The translations under genes were made by a program, and so were the position numbers. Positions 9,701 to 19,068 of a stretch of DNA of 64,000 nucleotides are shown here, piece by piece. Every line of letters starts with the position of its first letter. The stretch's first letter is position 1. This stretch comes from an uncultured Methylophilaceae bacterium (GTDB taxonomy: Bacteria; Pseudomonadota; Gammaproteobacteria; Burkholderiales; Methylophilaceae): contig CAIQFD010000056.1 of NCBI GenBank assembly GCA_903870995.1, forward strand, positions 1-64,000. Reading direction: 5' to 3'. Below the pieces are notes generated by a model. It was not told the DNA's origin. It saw nothing but the letters and a program-made list of their open reading frames with translations, and ran no database searches.

Positions 9701-10642
9701 TTAGTTGGTGGCTTTTGAGGATTTTTTTGTTTTAACGGTGCCGGCGACACTCATGCTTGAGCTTGATTTGAGGGTTTTGTACCGTTTTAGTAGGTCACGT
9801 ACATTATCTAAATCTTTGCTAGAGACCTCCTCGAAAGACTCTGCGTGAATAATGCGCATGAGCTGTTTGCCTTTTTCAGTTGAGCTAAGGTCAACAAGCG
9901 ACTGCATTGCGGCTTGGTGCGACTTGCTGGGCATCGTGGTTTTTGCCCCCGCCACCAGCACTAAGAAAGGCTCTGACTCTGCCAAAACAGTTAATTTTTT
10001 GGCCAGTTGAGGATTAAGTTCAATGGCTGTTTTGTATTCGCTTTCTCTCACTAAGGTCAGGTCAGAGCGGCCAAAGAAAACATCCATGATGCCTGTGTTA
10101 ATGTTTTTGGGGATAAGTCGCTCACTGAAAAAACTATCTAATTCAGCTTCTTGATTTTCAAGTAGCATGGTGTTGAGAAAAAGCTTTTCAATGTCTTGAG
10201 TGTTACGCATGCTGAGGCGCTTTCCACGTAAATCCTTAATGCTTTTAATGTTGTCACCACTTCTTACTAGCATAATTAGGGATTGCTTTAACATTGCGTT
10301 CTTGTAATGAATCGCCATCATTTGAGGCTTCATTTTATTTTCACGTTGAATATACTCAAGCGGAGTGCCAAAAATCCCATGTATTTGATCTTTATCAAAG
10401 GCGTTGTATAGGTCTTGTGTCGAGTCAAAAACAAGCACTGATAAGTTGGCGCTGTGGGATTTCAATAGGTCAGACAAAGCTACGTTGAAAGTGATTTCAG
10501 TATCTTGTTTAGAGCTATCACGAATGCCAAGCGAGCTACCACCCATAATGATTTTTTCAGATTCATTATCATCTGCCGCCAGCGCACCCAGTGCTGTACA
10601 CAACAATACAAATCCTAATAATTTTTGGAGATGTTTAATCAT
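9701..10642 (-). CDS. Periplasmic PhnD-like substrate-binding protein
   Basis: A 313-residue exported protein with a signal peptide (MIKHLQKLLGFVLLCTALGALA) split after AlaLeuAla. The body has the two-lobed PhnD/SsuA-type pattern, including QIHGIFGTPLEYIQ and SIKDLRGKRLSMRN. There is no ABC permease or ATPase nearby, which argues against a transport role. It overlaps the TolC-like gene by 4 bp (ATGA) and precedes the GGDEF-EAL gene by 5 bp, so a ligand-sensing role feeding the c-di-GMP enzyme is likely but inferred. The ligand is unknown. The C terminus is Ser/Lys-rich and probably disordered. Confidence 0.78.
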   Translation of the reverse strand: MIKHLQKLLGFVLLCTALGALAADDNESEKIIMGGSSLGIRDSSKQDTEITFNVALSDLLKSHSANLSVLVFDSTQDLYNAFDKDQIHGIFGTPLEYIQRENKMKPQMMAIHYKNAMLKQSLIMLVRSGDNIKSIKDLRGKRLSMRNTQDIEKLFLNTMLLENQEAELDSFFSERLIPKNINTGIMDVFFGRSDLTLVRESEYKTAIELNPQLAKKLTVLAESEPFLVLVAGAKTTMPSKSHQAAMQSLVDLSSTEKGKQLMRIIHAESFEEVSSKDLDNVRDLLKRYKTLKSSSSMSVAGTVKTKKSSKATN

Positions 10643-12066
10643 TGCGCTTCCGCACCTAACACGTAGTTGATTTCAGCGAGTTGTAGTTGTTGATCATGTT
10701 GTGCGCGCAATAAATTGCCTTTCACAATTCCTTCCAAAATGCTTGCTTCAATCATATCTTGTGGTTTTGATGCACCAATTTGTAAGGCGCTTGATGTGAG
10801 CTCGACATTTTCTTGCGCTTGCTTTGCCGCTTGTTCTGATATTGAAATTTGTTGTCTTGCTGAATCGTATTCAATGAACAGGTTTTTAACTAAAGTTGCG
10901 ACGCCTAGTTCAACTAATTTTTGCCTATCTTGCATCTGTGAAGATTGTAGTTTTGCTGTGTTGACTTGATTAGAAGTCATTCCACCATTAAATAATGGTA
11001 GGCTAATGCCAACCCCGATCGTCCAGCTATCTTTGGTTGAACCGTTAATTAAAGCGGTATCGCTATTGCTATCTAAGTGTTTAGCATCAGCGGTTAAAGC
11101 GATTTGTGGAAAATAGCCGCTACGTGCTTCGTCAATCTTTTCATTTGAAGCGCGAACTGCCAGTTTTAATATATTAATTTGAGGATTGAACTGGTTGGCC
11201 TGTTCGACAAGTGCTTGAAGTTGAGGATCTTGATTGATCTTGCTATTTAATGGTGTTTCGATGCTGATTTGGCTGTCCCAACTAGCGCCCATCGTATTGG
11301 CCAGGGCCGCCAGCGCTGCTTTGTGCTTGCTAGCAAAATCAATCTCAGCTGATTTTGCGTAAGAAACAGCCAGTTCCGTTTTAATAAAATCTAATTTATT
11401 TACGGTTTCAGAACCGCCTTCATACAAGCCTTTTGTAAAGTCTCGTGTGCTACTAAGTGAGCTGACAATCTCTTTGGCTGTGTTATCTAATTCGCGGGTT
11501 AATTGCGCTGCATAGTAATAGCGCTTTACATCCCGCACCACTTGTAATGAAGTGCGTCGAAATTCTTCTTGAGCAATTTCCTTGCCGATACTCGCTTGGT
11601 TAATGATGCTGGTAATTTTTCCGCCTGTGTATAGCGGATACATTAATTGCAAAGCGGCTGTACTCACATTTTGATCCATCAGTTTAATGCTTTGTGCTGG
11701 CGCTGTTATTGATGCAATCCCAAATGCCATGAATTGTGGAGGTAATGGTACTTGTGAGGCCGGCACATTAAACATAGGCTCTTTATCGCGATGCTGAAAG
11801 CCAGCTTGTAGCGTTAAGGTGGGCCAGCGTGCTGAAAGTGCTTGCTGATATTGGCTTTCGGCGATGGCGGCAGATTGATAGGAAATCTGTTTTTCAACAT
11901 TGTTTTTAAGCGCAATTTCAATCGCGCTGGATAAGCTTAAATGCTGGTAATTTTCTGCTGCGCCGGCATTAAAAGCCCATCCTGTTAACAGGGTGTGAAG
12001 AAGCAAAGTAATCAAACAGCTTGGGTTCTTCAGTTGCATTTTTTTTGCAATGCTAAAACAGTTCAT
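10639..12066 (-). CDS. TolC-family outer membrane protein
   Basis: A 475-residue protein with a signal peptide to about residue 36 and two repeated TolC/OEP halves. Helical stretches rich in Gln, Ala and Glu alternate with short beta segments such as PLYTGGK and SLPLFNGG, the usual marks of the trimeric outer membrane channel. No inner-membrane pump or membrane fusion protein is adjacent, which is unusual for an efflux system. It is the first gene of the TolC/PhnD-like/GGDEF-EAL operon. AAGG lies upstream of the chosen ATG; another ATG ten codons later is possible. Confidence 0.88.
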   Translation of the reverse strand: MNCFSIAKKMQLKNPSCLITLLLHTLLTGWAFNAGAAENYQHLSLSSAIEIALKNNVEKQISYQSAAIAESQYQQALSARWPTLTLQAGFQHRDKEPMFNVPASQVPLPPQFMAFGIASITAPAQSIKLMDQNVSTAALQLMYPLYTGGKITSIINQASIGKEIAQEEFRRTSLQVVRDVKRYYYAAQLTRELDNTAKEIVSSLSSTRDFTKGLYEGGSETVNKLDFIKTELAVSYAKSAEIDFASKHKAALAALANTMGASWDSQISIETPLNSKINQDPQLQALVEQANQFNPQINILKLAVRASNEKIDEARSGYFPQIALTADAKHLDSNSDTALINGSTKDSWTIGVGISLPLFNGGMTSNQVNTAKLQSSQMQDRQKLVELGVATLVKNLFIEYDSARQQISISEQAAKQAQENVELTSSALQIGASKPQDMIEASILEGIVKGNLLRAQHDQQLQLAEINYVLGAEAQ

Positions 12067-12119
12067 TTTTCAATGCCTTAATGATCAATCTTAATAAAAA
12101 ATAATTTCATTAACAATCA

Positions 12120-12153
12120 ATCTAATACAGATTATTTTATTATCTAATACGGA
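12120..12153. repeat. Phased 12-bp direct repeats upstream of the TolC operon
   Basis: ATCTAATACAGA (12120-12131) and ATCTAATACGGA (12142-12153) differ at one base and lie 22 bp apart start to start, about two helical turns. They sit 54-87 bp before the TolC gene start, in the 279-bp A+T-rich gap shared with purL. A weaker related copy (TCAATCTTAATA) begins near 12085. The spacing suggests a protein binding two sites on one DNA face. Confidence 0.45.
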
Positions 12154-12297
12154 AATTTTTAACATGATTACATTTTTTATATGCTTAAACAACGCTTTGT
12201 TTTAATGATTTCTATTGTGATGTACGTCATTTTATTAGACAGATTTTGATTGAAAGAAATACCGGGGGATAAAACAATTCCTTTGGGCGATATTCAT

Positions 12298-12315
12298 CCC
12301 GATTTCGGGTAAAAT
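12298..12315 (+). promoter_or_regulatory. Possible purL promoter -10 with adjacent dyad
   Basis: The dyad CCCGA-TT-TCGGG (12298-12309) is followed at once by TAAAAT (12310-12315), which could be the purL -10 box, 31 bp before the first ATG. No good -35 box is visible at 16-18 bp, so this promoter may depend on an activator or the dyad may be an operator. It does not resemble the E. coli PurR site. Confidence 0.35.
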
Positions 12316-12345
12316 AACGCTTTTATCATTTCAGCTTCTCAGTCC

Positions 12346-15300
12346 ATGTCCCAATCTATGCTCAGTTTGCGCGGTAGCGCGGCACTATCCTCTTTTAGAC
12401 TACAAAAAATCCTTGCGAATTTAAGTCAATCAGCACCTCAAATTAATGCGGTGCATGCTGATTTTTGGCATTTTGCTTGGAATGAAGGATCGTTGAATGA
12501 TGGGCAGTTGGACACGCTGAAAAAGATCCTGACTTATGGTCCACGCATGGCTGAGGAAGCGCCAGTAGGTGAGTTGTTTTTGGTGATTCCCCGACCAGGC
12601 ACGATTTCACCTTGGGCTTCACGAGCAACGGATATTGCTAAACATTGCGGCTTAGGCAATATGCAACGTATTGAGCGAGGTATTGCTTATTACGTGAGTA
12701 AGAAAGATGGCTCAGTATTAACGGAATCTGAAAAACAAGCAGTGAAGGCTGCCGTCCATGATCGCATGACGGAAGCTGTGTTTGGAAGCATCGATGATGC
12801 AGCTAAACTTTATCATCAAGCAACGCCAGCGCCTTTGTCGAGTGTGGATATTTTGGCTGGGGGTAAGGCTGCGCTTAATCAAGCCAACACCGACTTAGGC
12901 TTGGCGCTTTCTCCAGATGAAGTGGACTATTTGTTAGAAAACTTCACTCGCATTGGCCGCAATCCAACTGATGTTGAATTGATGATGTTTGCGCAGGCGA
13001 ACTCAGAACATTGTCGCCATAAGATTTTTAATGCGGATTGGGTTGTGGATGGTGTTGAGCAAGCGCAGTCATTGTTCGGCATGATTCGTAATACACACAA
13101 ATTAAATCCAGGTAGCACAGTCGTTGCCTATTCTGACAATGCCTCTATCGTTGCAGGCTCTGCGGGACAAAAAACCAAGCGCTTTTACCCGCAAGCCGGC
13201 GGCGCATATGGTTTCATCGAAGAAGAAATGCATTACTTGATGAAAGTAGAAACGCATAACCATCCAACAGCCATTTCACCTTTTGCTGGTGCGGCGACAG
13301 GTGCTGGTGGTGAGATTCGTGATGAAGGTGCAACCGGAAGTGGCTCTAAACCTAAAGCTGGCTTAACTGGTTTTTCAGTTTCTAATTTGAATATTCCAGG
13401 TTTTGAACAGCCTTGGGAAGGCTCTTACGGCAAGCCTTCACGTACGGCTTCACCTTTGCAAATTATGATTGATGGCCCGCTCGGTGGCGCGGCTTATAAC
13501 AATGAATTTGGTCGTCCAAATATTGCGGGTTATTTCCGAACTTTTGAATTAGAAGCTGCTGGTGAAATGCGTGGCTATCATAAGCCAATTATGTTGGCAG
13601 GTGGCGTAGGTAATATTTCTGCGAAACACTCTAAAAAGAATCCGATTCCTGCAGGTGCTTGCCTTATTCAGTTAGGTGGCCCAGCGATGTTGATTGGTTT
13701 AGGTGGTGGCGCTGCTTCAAGTATGGATACAGGCGCTAATGCAGAGAATTTGGACTTTGATTCAGTGCAACGAGGCAATCCAGAGTTAGAGCGCCGTGCG
13801 CAAGAAGTGATTGATCGTTGCTGGCAGTTGGGCGATAAGAACCCAATTTTAAGTATTCATGACGTTGGCGCGGGTGGTATCTCAAATGCATTCCCTGAGC
13901 TGGTGAATGATGCTGGGGTGGGTGCATTGTTCCAATTACGTGATGTGCATAACGAAGAGCCGGGTATGTCACCACGTGAGCTTTGGAGTAACGAAGCGCA
14001 AGAGCGTTATGTCATGGCAGTTTCCAAAGAAAGCTTAGCGCTATTTGCTGAAATCTGTGAGCGTGAGCGTTGTCCTTTTGCAGTGGTTGGTGAAGCCACC
14101 GAAGAGCGCCATTTGACAGTCGCTGACAGCCATTTTGGCAATAAGCCTGTGGATATGGATTTGTCGGTATTGCTTGGTAAGCCACCAAAAATGTTACGTG
14201 ATGTTAAACATGCAACACGTAAATTGCCTTCGTTTGATACATCAGTCATTAATTTAAAAGATGCGGCAAACCGCGTACTTCGCTTGCCAGGTGTTGCGGA
14301 TAAAACATTCCTAATTACCATTGGCGATAGGTCTGTCACTGGATTAATTGCGCGTGACCAAATGGTCGGCCCATGGCAAGTGCCTGTGGCTGACGTGGCG
14401 GTAACGCTTGCGGGCTATCAAACCTATCAAGGTGAAGCCTTCGCGATTGGTGAGAAAGCACCTTTGGCCTTGATTGACGGCCCTGCATCTGGACGGATGG
14501 CCATTGGCGAATCAATCACCAATATCGCCGCAAGTTTAATTAGCGACATTAGTGATTTGAAATTATCCGCTAACTGGATGGCGCCAGCAGGTCACCCGGG
14601 TGAGGATGCTGCCTTGTTTGATACTGTTAAAGCAGTAGGCATAGAACTTTGCCCTGCGCTTGGCATTAGCATTCCTGTTGGTAAAGACTCGATGTCAATG
14701 AAAACAGTTTGGGATGATGCGGGCGAGAAAAAAGCCGTCACATCGCCAATTTCATTAGTAGTCACTGCATTTGCCGCTACGCCAGATGCACGTAAAACAC
14801 TCACGCCACAATTAAGAACAGACTTGGGTGATACCAGTTTGATTTTGATTGATTTGGGCGCTGGTAAAAATCGCATGGGTGGCTCAGCTTTGGCACAAGT
14901 CTACGGTGCTGTGGGTAATCAAGCGCCAGATGTGGATGATGCGTCGCTTTTGAAAAACTTCTTTAGCGCGATTCAAGCGTTGAATTCAGATGGTAAATTG
15001 CTTGCTTATCATGACCGTTCTGACGGCGGCTTATTCTCAACCGTTGTTGAAATGGCTTTTGCCGGACATTGCGGATTGGCGATTAGTCTAGATGGCTTGG
15101 CTGGTGATATTGTAAGCGTGCTGTATAACGAAGAATTAGGTGCAGTGATTCAAGTGCGCGCATCAGACGCAGATGTGATTGTAGCGAGCTTGAAGCAAGC
15201 GCTACCAAATTGCATCCATGTCATTGGTGAGGTGACTAATGGTGACGCTATCGTGATGAAGCAAGCGGGCAGGGCAGTATTTGAAGCCTCTCGAGTTGAT

Positions 15301-16248
15301 TTGCATCGCGCTTGGTCTGAAACGACTTACCAAATGCAAAAAATGCGTGATAACCCAGCTTGTGCGCAACAAGAATATGACCGTATTTTAGATAAATCGG
15401 ATGTGGGTTTGCATACAAAACTCACGTTTGACCCAAGCGACAATGTTGCTGCTGCATATATTGCCACTGGTGCACGACCAAAAATGGCGATTTTGCGTGA
15501 GCAAGGCGTGAATGGCCAAACGGAAATGGCTGCTGCATTTGACCGTGCTGGCTTTGCAACCTTTGACGTTCACATGAGTGACATCATTAGCGGTCGCGTG
15601 AGTTTAAAAGACTTTGCTGGCTTTGTGGCTTGTGGCGGATTCTCTTATGGTGACGTGTTAGGTGCTGGGGAAGGATGGGCTAAATCTATCTTGTTTAACT
15701 CACGCGCTAATGACGAGTTCTCAGCATTCTTCCAACGCCAAGATTCATTCTCATTGGGCATTTGTAACGGTTGCCAAATGATGAGCAACTTACACAGCAT
15801 TATTCCTGGTGCTGAACAGTGGCCGCATTTTGTCCGTAACAAGTCAGAACAGTTTGAGGCGCGTTTTGCGATGGTAGAAGTACAAGAGTCACCATCACTA
15901 TTTTTTGCGGGCATGGCTGGAAGTCGCATGCCAATTGCCGTTGCACATGGTGAAGGTTTTGCGGAATTTTCTTCAGAATCTGCTGTCAATAAGGTTGTTG
16001 CAGATAAATTAGTCAGTATGAAGTTTGTGGATAATGCTGGTAGTCCAACTGAAGTGTACCCATTTAATCCAAATGGATCGCCAAAAGGGATTACTGGTTT
16101 AACTACTAAGGATGGGCGTTTTAGTATTATGATGCCTCATCCGGAACGTGTTTTCCGTACTGTGCAGAACTCTTGGCATCCAGATGGTTGGGGCGAAGAT
16201 GGTGCTTGGATACGTATGTTTAGAAATGCAAGAAAGTTTATTAATTAA
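12346..16248 (+). CDS. purL: Phosphoribosylformylglycinamidine synthase
   Basis: Large single-chain FGAM synthase for the fourth step of purine synthesis: converts FGAR, ATP and glutamine to FGAM. At 1300 residues it matches the E. coli type (1295). An N-terminal PurS-like region is followed by two AIR-synthase-type halves ([33 protein letters not shown]) and a C-terminal glutaminase. The nucleophile is Cys1140 in [10 protein letters not shown], with His1265 and Glu1267 in MPHPERVF. The start may instead be the ATG at 12358 ([13 protein letters not shown]), which fits family N termini better; neither has a clear ribosome-binding site. Confidence 0.97.
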   Translation: MSQSMLSLRGSAALSSFRLQKILANLSQSAPQINAVHADFWHFAWNEGSLNDGQLDTLKKILTYGPRMAEEAPVGELFLVIPRPGTISPWASRATDIAKHCGLGNMQRIERGIAYYVSKKDGSVLTESEKQAVKAAVHDRMTEAVFGSIDDAAKLYHQATPAPLSSVDILAGGKAALNQANTDLGLALSPDEVDYLLENFTRIGRNPTDVELMMFAQANSEHCRHKIFNADWVVDGVEQAQSLFGMIRNTHKLNPGSTVVAYSDNASIVAGSAGQKTKRFYPQAGGAYGFIEEEMHYLMKVETHNHPTAISPFAGAATGAGGEIRDEGATGSGSKPKAGLTGFSVSNLNIPGFEQPWEGSYGKPSRTASPLQIMIDGPLGGAAYNNEFGRPNIAGYFRTFELEAAGEMRGYHKPIMLAGGVGNISAKHSKKNPIPAGACLIQLGGPAMLIGLGGGAASSMDTGANAENLDFDSVQRGNPELERRAQEVIDRCWQLGDKNPILSIHDVGAGGISNAFPELVNDAGVGALFQLRDVHNEEPGMSPRELWSNEAQERYVMAVSKESLALFAEICERERCPFAVVGEATEERHLTVADSHFGNKPVDMDLSVLLGKPPKMLRDVKHATRKLPSFDTSVINLKDAANRVLRLPGVADKTFLITIGDRSVTGLIARDQMVGPWQVPVADVAVTLAGYQTYQGEAFAIGEKAPLALIDGPASGRMAIGESITNIAASLISDISDLKLSANWMAPAGHPGEDAALFDTVKAVGIELCPALGISIPVGKDSMSMKTVWDDAGEKKAVTSPISLVVTAFAATPDARKTLTPQLRTDLGDTSLILIDLGAGKNRMGGSALAQVYGAVGNQAPDVDDASLLKNFFSAIQALNSDGKLLAYHDRSDGGLFSTVVEMAFAGHCGLAISLDGLAGDIVSVLYNEELGAVIQVRASDADVIVASLKQALPNCIHVIGEVTNGDAIVMKQAGRAVFEASRVDLHRAWSETTYQMQKMRDNPACAQQEYDRILDKSDVGLHTKLTFDPSDNVAAAYIATGARPKMAILREQGVNGQTEMAAAFDRAGFATFDVHMSDIISGRVSLKDFAGFVACGGFSYGDVLGAGEGWAKSILFNSRANDEFSAFFQRQDSFSLGICNGCQMMSNLHSIIPGAEQWPHFVRNKSEQFEARFAMVEVQESPSLFFAGMAGSRMPIAVAHGEGFAEFSSESAVNKVVADKLVSMKFVDNAGSPTEVYPFNPNGSPKGITGLTTKDGRFSIMMPHPERVFRTVQNSWHPDGWGEDGAWIRMFRNARKFIN

Positions 16249-16272
16249 AACAAATATCACGGAGAGAAATAC

Positions 16273-16755
16273 ATGAAGACGATTAAAGCTTTATTAGTGG
16301 CAGCAATGTTACTTTTACCTGTTGCAGCATTTGCGATGGAAGGTGAACAACAAGTTGAATACACTCAAGCATTGCGTGATGGCAATGTAAAAATGGTTAA
16401 AAAATATTTGGATTCTGGTACCGATGTAAATGAGAAATTTTTTGCTTGGTCAGCGTTGCAAATCGCAGCAAATCAAAATCAATTGGCGGTTGTGAAATTT
16501 CTAGTTGAGCGCGGCGCAGACGTTAATTATGTGCACCCAATGACAAAAATGTCTGCTGGGCAAATGGCAGCTTACGACGGTCACACAGAATTAGTTAAAT
16601 ATCTAGGTTCAAAAGGCGCGGATTGGAATTTAAAGCTTAAAGGTGATGTATCCATTATCCGTGTGGTACGTGATACAGGTAACACCAAGATGGTGGATCT
16701 ACTACTTTCTTTAGGTGCTAAAGATGATGGCTGTAAAGAAGAGAAGTGTTTCTAA
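16273..16755 (+). CDS. Exported ankyrin-repeat protein
   Basis: A 160-residue protein with a clear signal peptide (cut after AAFA, near residue 21) and about four ankyrin repeats, for example LVKYLGSKGADW and MVDLLLSLGAKD. The last residues carry two cysteines (DGCKEEKCF) that could form a disulfide. GGAGAG lies at good distance before the ATG. It starts 24 bp after purL and is followed by a strong terminator at 16826-16862, so it may be read with purL. Being periplasmic, it probably binds another exported protein; the partner is unknown. Confidence 0.8.
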   Translation: MKTIKALLVAAMLLLPVAAFAMEGEQQVEYTQALRDGNVKMVKKYLDSGTDVNEKFFAWSALQIAANQNQLAVVKFLVERGADVNYVHPMTKMSAGQMAAYDGHTELVKYLGSKGADWNLKLKGDVSIIRVVRDTGNTKMVDLLLSLGAKDDGCKEEKCF

Positions 16756-16796
16756 TTAACGCATACAAACCTAGCTAAATGATTTAATATGAATTC

Positions 16797-17177
16797 ATGA
16801 ACATTCAGTTAAAGATAAGCCATCTAACCCACAAATTCCTATTAGTGTTTGTGGGTTTTTTTGTATTTAGTTCTGATGGATATGCGGATGAAAATACGGT
16901 TATTAGCTCACATACTAAAACACTAGCAGCATCTTGTGCTGCCTGTCATGGTAGTCAGGGTAATAGTGTTGGGGGCACTTCCGTACTTGCGGGATTAGAT
17001 GCCTCACATTTTGTATTGCAAATGATGGCCTTTCGAAACGGCAGTCGAAGTTCAACGGTGATGCATCGGCACGCCAAAGGCTTAACGGTTGAAGAGATAA
17101 ACGATTTAGCTGTGTACTTTTCTCAGCAAAAGCGTGTGACAGCAATTACTCCACCAAATCAAAGATTGGCTGAATAA
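16797..17177 (+). CDS. Periplasmic monohaem cytochrome c, probable sulfide dehydrogenase partner
   Basis: A 126-residue class I cytochrome c. After a hydrophobic signal segment (residues 10-26) the haem site CAACH is at residues 47-51, and MHRHAKGL supplies a candidate methionine ligand. The gene ends one base before the flavoprotein gene, the arrangement of fccA-fccB, and it likely passes electrons from that flavoprotein to the respiratory chain. Classical FccA of purple sulfur bacteria is dihaem and larger, so this is a short monohaem version. The signal-peptide codons coincide with an intrinsic terminator. No alternative downstream start keeps a signal peptide. Confidence 0.85.
   Translation: MNIQLKISHLTHKFLLVFVGFFVFSSDGYADENTVISSHTKTLAASCAACHGSQGNSVGGTSVLAGLDASHFVLQMMAFRNGSRSSTVMHRHAKGLTVEEINDLAVYFSQQKRVTAITPPNQRLAE
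16826..16862 (+). terminator. Strong intrinsic terminator inside the cytochrome c signal-peptide codons
   Basis: AACCCACAAA (16826-16835) and TTTGTGGGTT (16848-16857) form a perfect 10-bp stem with a 12-nt loop, followed by a run of seven T (16856-16862). The structure begins 29 bp after the cytochrome c ATG. It would end transcripts from purL and the ankyrin gene, and would also interrupt the cytochrome gene unless translation or another factor opens it. Confidence 0.75.
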
Positions 17178-17178
17178 T

Positions 17179-18444
17179 ATGGCGATTGATAGACGTGATT
17201 TTTTAAAAATTGCCGCTTCAACTGCATTGGTTTCTTTCCCGCTTATTTCAAAAGCAGTTGGTAGCCAGGCCAAAGGCAGTGTCGTGGTGATTGGCGGGGG
17301 GTATGCTGGCGCTACAGCGGCCAAGTACTTACGTGATTGGAGTAATGGTGGCTTGGATGTTGTTGTGGTTGAGCCTCGCAGTCAGTTTGTTTCATGCCCT
17401 TTGAGTAATTTAGTGTTGGGCGGCAATAAAAACATTAACGACCTTACTTTTGGCTACGACCTGCTGAAAAGCAATCATGGTATTCAATGGGTTTCTGATG
17501 AAGTAGTAGCGATTGATGCCGACTCTCGCACTGTCAAAATGAAGCGTGGTGAACTCGCTTACGATAGGTTGATTATCGCCCCTGGCATTGATTTTATGTA
17601 CGAACAACTGCCTATGCTGCAAAGCAACGAGGCGCAGTTGGCAGTGCCTCATGCTTGGAAAGCTGGCGCGCAAACCGTGAATTTGCGTAAGCAATTAGAA
17701 AGCATAAAAGATGGTGGCGTGTTTGTGATGAGCATTCCTAAAGCGCCTTACCGTTGCCCGCCAGGGCCTTATGAGCGCGCCTGTCAGGTGGCTTTTTACT
17801 TAAAAAATAATAAACCAAAATCAAAAGTGATCGTGTTGGATGCAAATCCTGAAATTACCTCAAAGAAAGGTTTGTTTACTAAAGTCTTTGCTGAGAATTA
17901 CGCAGGCATCATTGATTACCGTCCTAACAGCGCGATTGTTGATGTGGATGTGTTGGCCAAAACAGTCAAAACAGAATTTGAAACTGTCAAAGCAGATGTG
18001 CTGAATATTATACCGCCTCAGCGTGCAGGAAAAATCGCCCAAGTCGCCGGTGCAGCGAATGTGGATAAGCGTTGGTGTGAGGTGGATTTTTTAACTTATG
18101 AATCTAAAATTGTGCCCAATGTTCATATTATTGGCGACTCAGTGTCTGCTGCTTTGCCAAAATCAGCACACATGGCTACATCACAAGCTCGCGTCTGTGC
18201 CAACGCCATCGTGGCACTGATGAGCCAGCTAACACCCGACGCATCGCCAGTTTTTGCTAACACTTGCTATAGCTACGTTTCAGACAAAATGGCCATGCAT
18301 GTGGCGAATGTTTATCGCTATGATGCTACTAAGAAAATCATGGTGTCTGCCGAGGGTGGCGGGGTCTCTGATAAGCCATCTGAACTTGAAGGTAACTACG
18401 CACAAGCATGGGCAAAAAACATTTGGTCAGATGTGCTGACTTAA
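17179..18444 (+). CDS. fccB: Flavocytochrome c sulfide dehydrogenase, flavoprotein subunit
   Basis: FAD-containing periplasmic enzyme that oxidises sulfide or related sulfur compounds. A Tat signal RRDFLK is at residues 5-10, and the FAD fold starts with VVVIGGGYAGA near 36. Cys73 in VSCPLSN aligns with the cysteine that holds FAD covalently in Allochromatium FccB. The redox disulfide pair is conserved as Cys193 (YRCPPGPYERA) and Cys353 (NTCYS). PHAWKAG and NIIPPQRAGKIAQVAG are further family segments. It lies one base after the cytochrome c gene. No sox thiosulfate genes are nearby, so the true substrate is open. Confidence 0.9.
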   Translation: MAIDRRDFLKIAASTALVSFPLISKAVGSQAKGSVVVIGGGYAGATAAKYLRDWSNGGLDVVVVEPRSQFVSCPLSNLVLGGNKNINDLTFGYDLLKSNHGIQWVSDEVVAIDADSRTVKMKRGELAYDRLIIAPGIDFMYEQLPMLQSNEAQLAVPHAWKAGAQTVNLRKQLESIKDGGVFVMSIPKAPYRCPPGPYERACQVAFYLKNNKPKSKVIVLDANPEITSKKGLFTKVFAENYAGIIDYRPNSAIVDVDVLAKTVKTEFETVKADVLNIIPPQRAGKIAQVAGAANVDKRWCEVDFLTYESKIVPNVHIIGDSVSAALPKSAHMATSQARVCANAIVALMSQLTPDASPVFANTCYSYVSDKMAMHVANVYRYDATKKIMVSAEGGGVSDKPSELEGNYAQAWAKNIWSDVLT

Positions 18445-18481
18445 GGGTTTTATTTAATAGAAAGTGTTGTTGAGAGTCATC

Positions 18482-19060
18482 ATGTTGAACTTCAAAAAAG
18501 TGGTATCGGCAGTATTCTTTTTAATCTTGAGTGGTGTGGCTACTGCCCACGAAATCACGCCAACAAGCATTGCCATTTACATTCAAGGCCAAGAATACAA
18601 TCACCAAATTATGCTGCGAAACTACTCCCAGAACTATTGGTACAGCCAAGGCCTAATGTTAGAAACTGCGGCGCACGATGTATTGGGTGCAAATTTTAGT
18701 GGTGTGGATATGTGTGATATTCAGCCAGCGGATGCCAAAGTGGTCGTTTGGCTGCGTCCACGTATGTTTTACAATCCGCAAATGCAAACCTTTTATGGCA
18801 AAGTCATTGCCGTGACCTACACTGCTGATGGTAAGCTTTTAGCCAATTATGTGGGCGAAGCCACTAAGCGCGCTTTCTTTGATGTAAAAACCGAGCTTAC
18901 ATTAAGCGATGTTTATCACTCGGCCATGCAAGCGGTTTCAGCCAAAATGAAAGCGGATGAAAAGTTTCAAGCCGCACTTAAAGCGCCATCACTTTCATCG
19001 CCATGTGCAACCGTTAGCGTGTTGCCTGAGCCAAAGATTCAATTTATGTCAATTCAATAG
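18482..19060 (+). CDS. Exported protein of unknown family
   Basis: I do not recognise this 192-residue protein. It has a signal peptide ending near ATAHE (about residue 23), no membrane helix after that, and two cysteines (VDMCDIQ and SSPCATV) that could pair in the periplasm. The mature part is rich in Tyr, Gln and Asn near its start and mixed alpha/beta later. GAGAG lies 7 nt before the ATG at 18482; a TTG six codons upstream is rejected. It lies 37 bp after fccB and 8 bp before the SMP-30-like gene, so it probably serves the same periplasmic function. Confidence 0.7.
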   Translation: MLNFKKVVSAVFFLILSGVATAHEITPTSIAIYIQGQEYNHQIMLRNYSQNYWYSQGLMLETAAHDVLGANFSGVDMCDIQPADAKVVVWLRPRMFYNPQMQTFYGKVIAVTYTADGKLLANYVGEATKRAFFDVKTELTLSDVYHSAMQAVSAKMKADEKFQAALKAPSLSSPCATVSVLPEPKIQFMSIQ

Positions 19061-19068
19061 GAGTGTTT

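Noticed and set aside
12067..12345. A hidden small gene in the TolC/purL intergenic region
   Set aside because: The 279 bp are very AT-rich, with no reasonable start plus ribosome-binding site plus coding frame; regulatory repeats explain it better.
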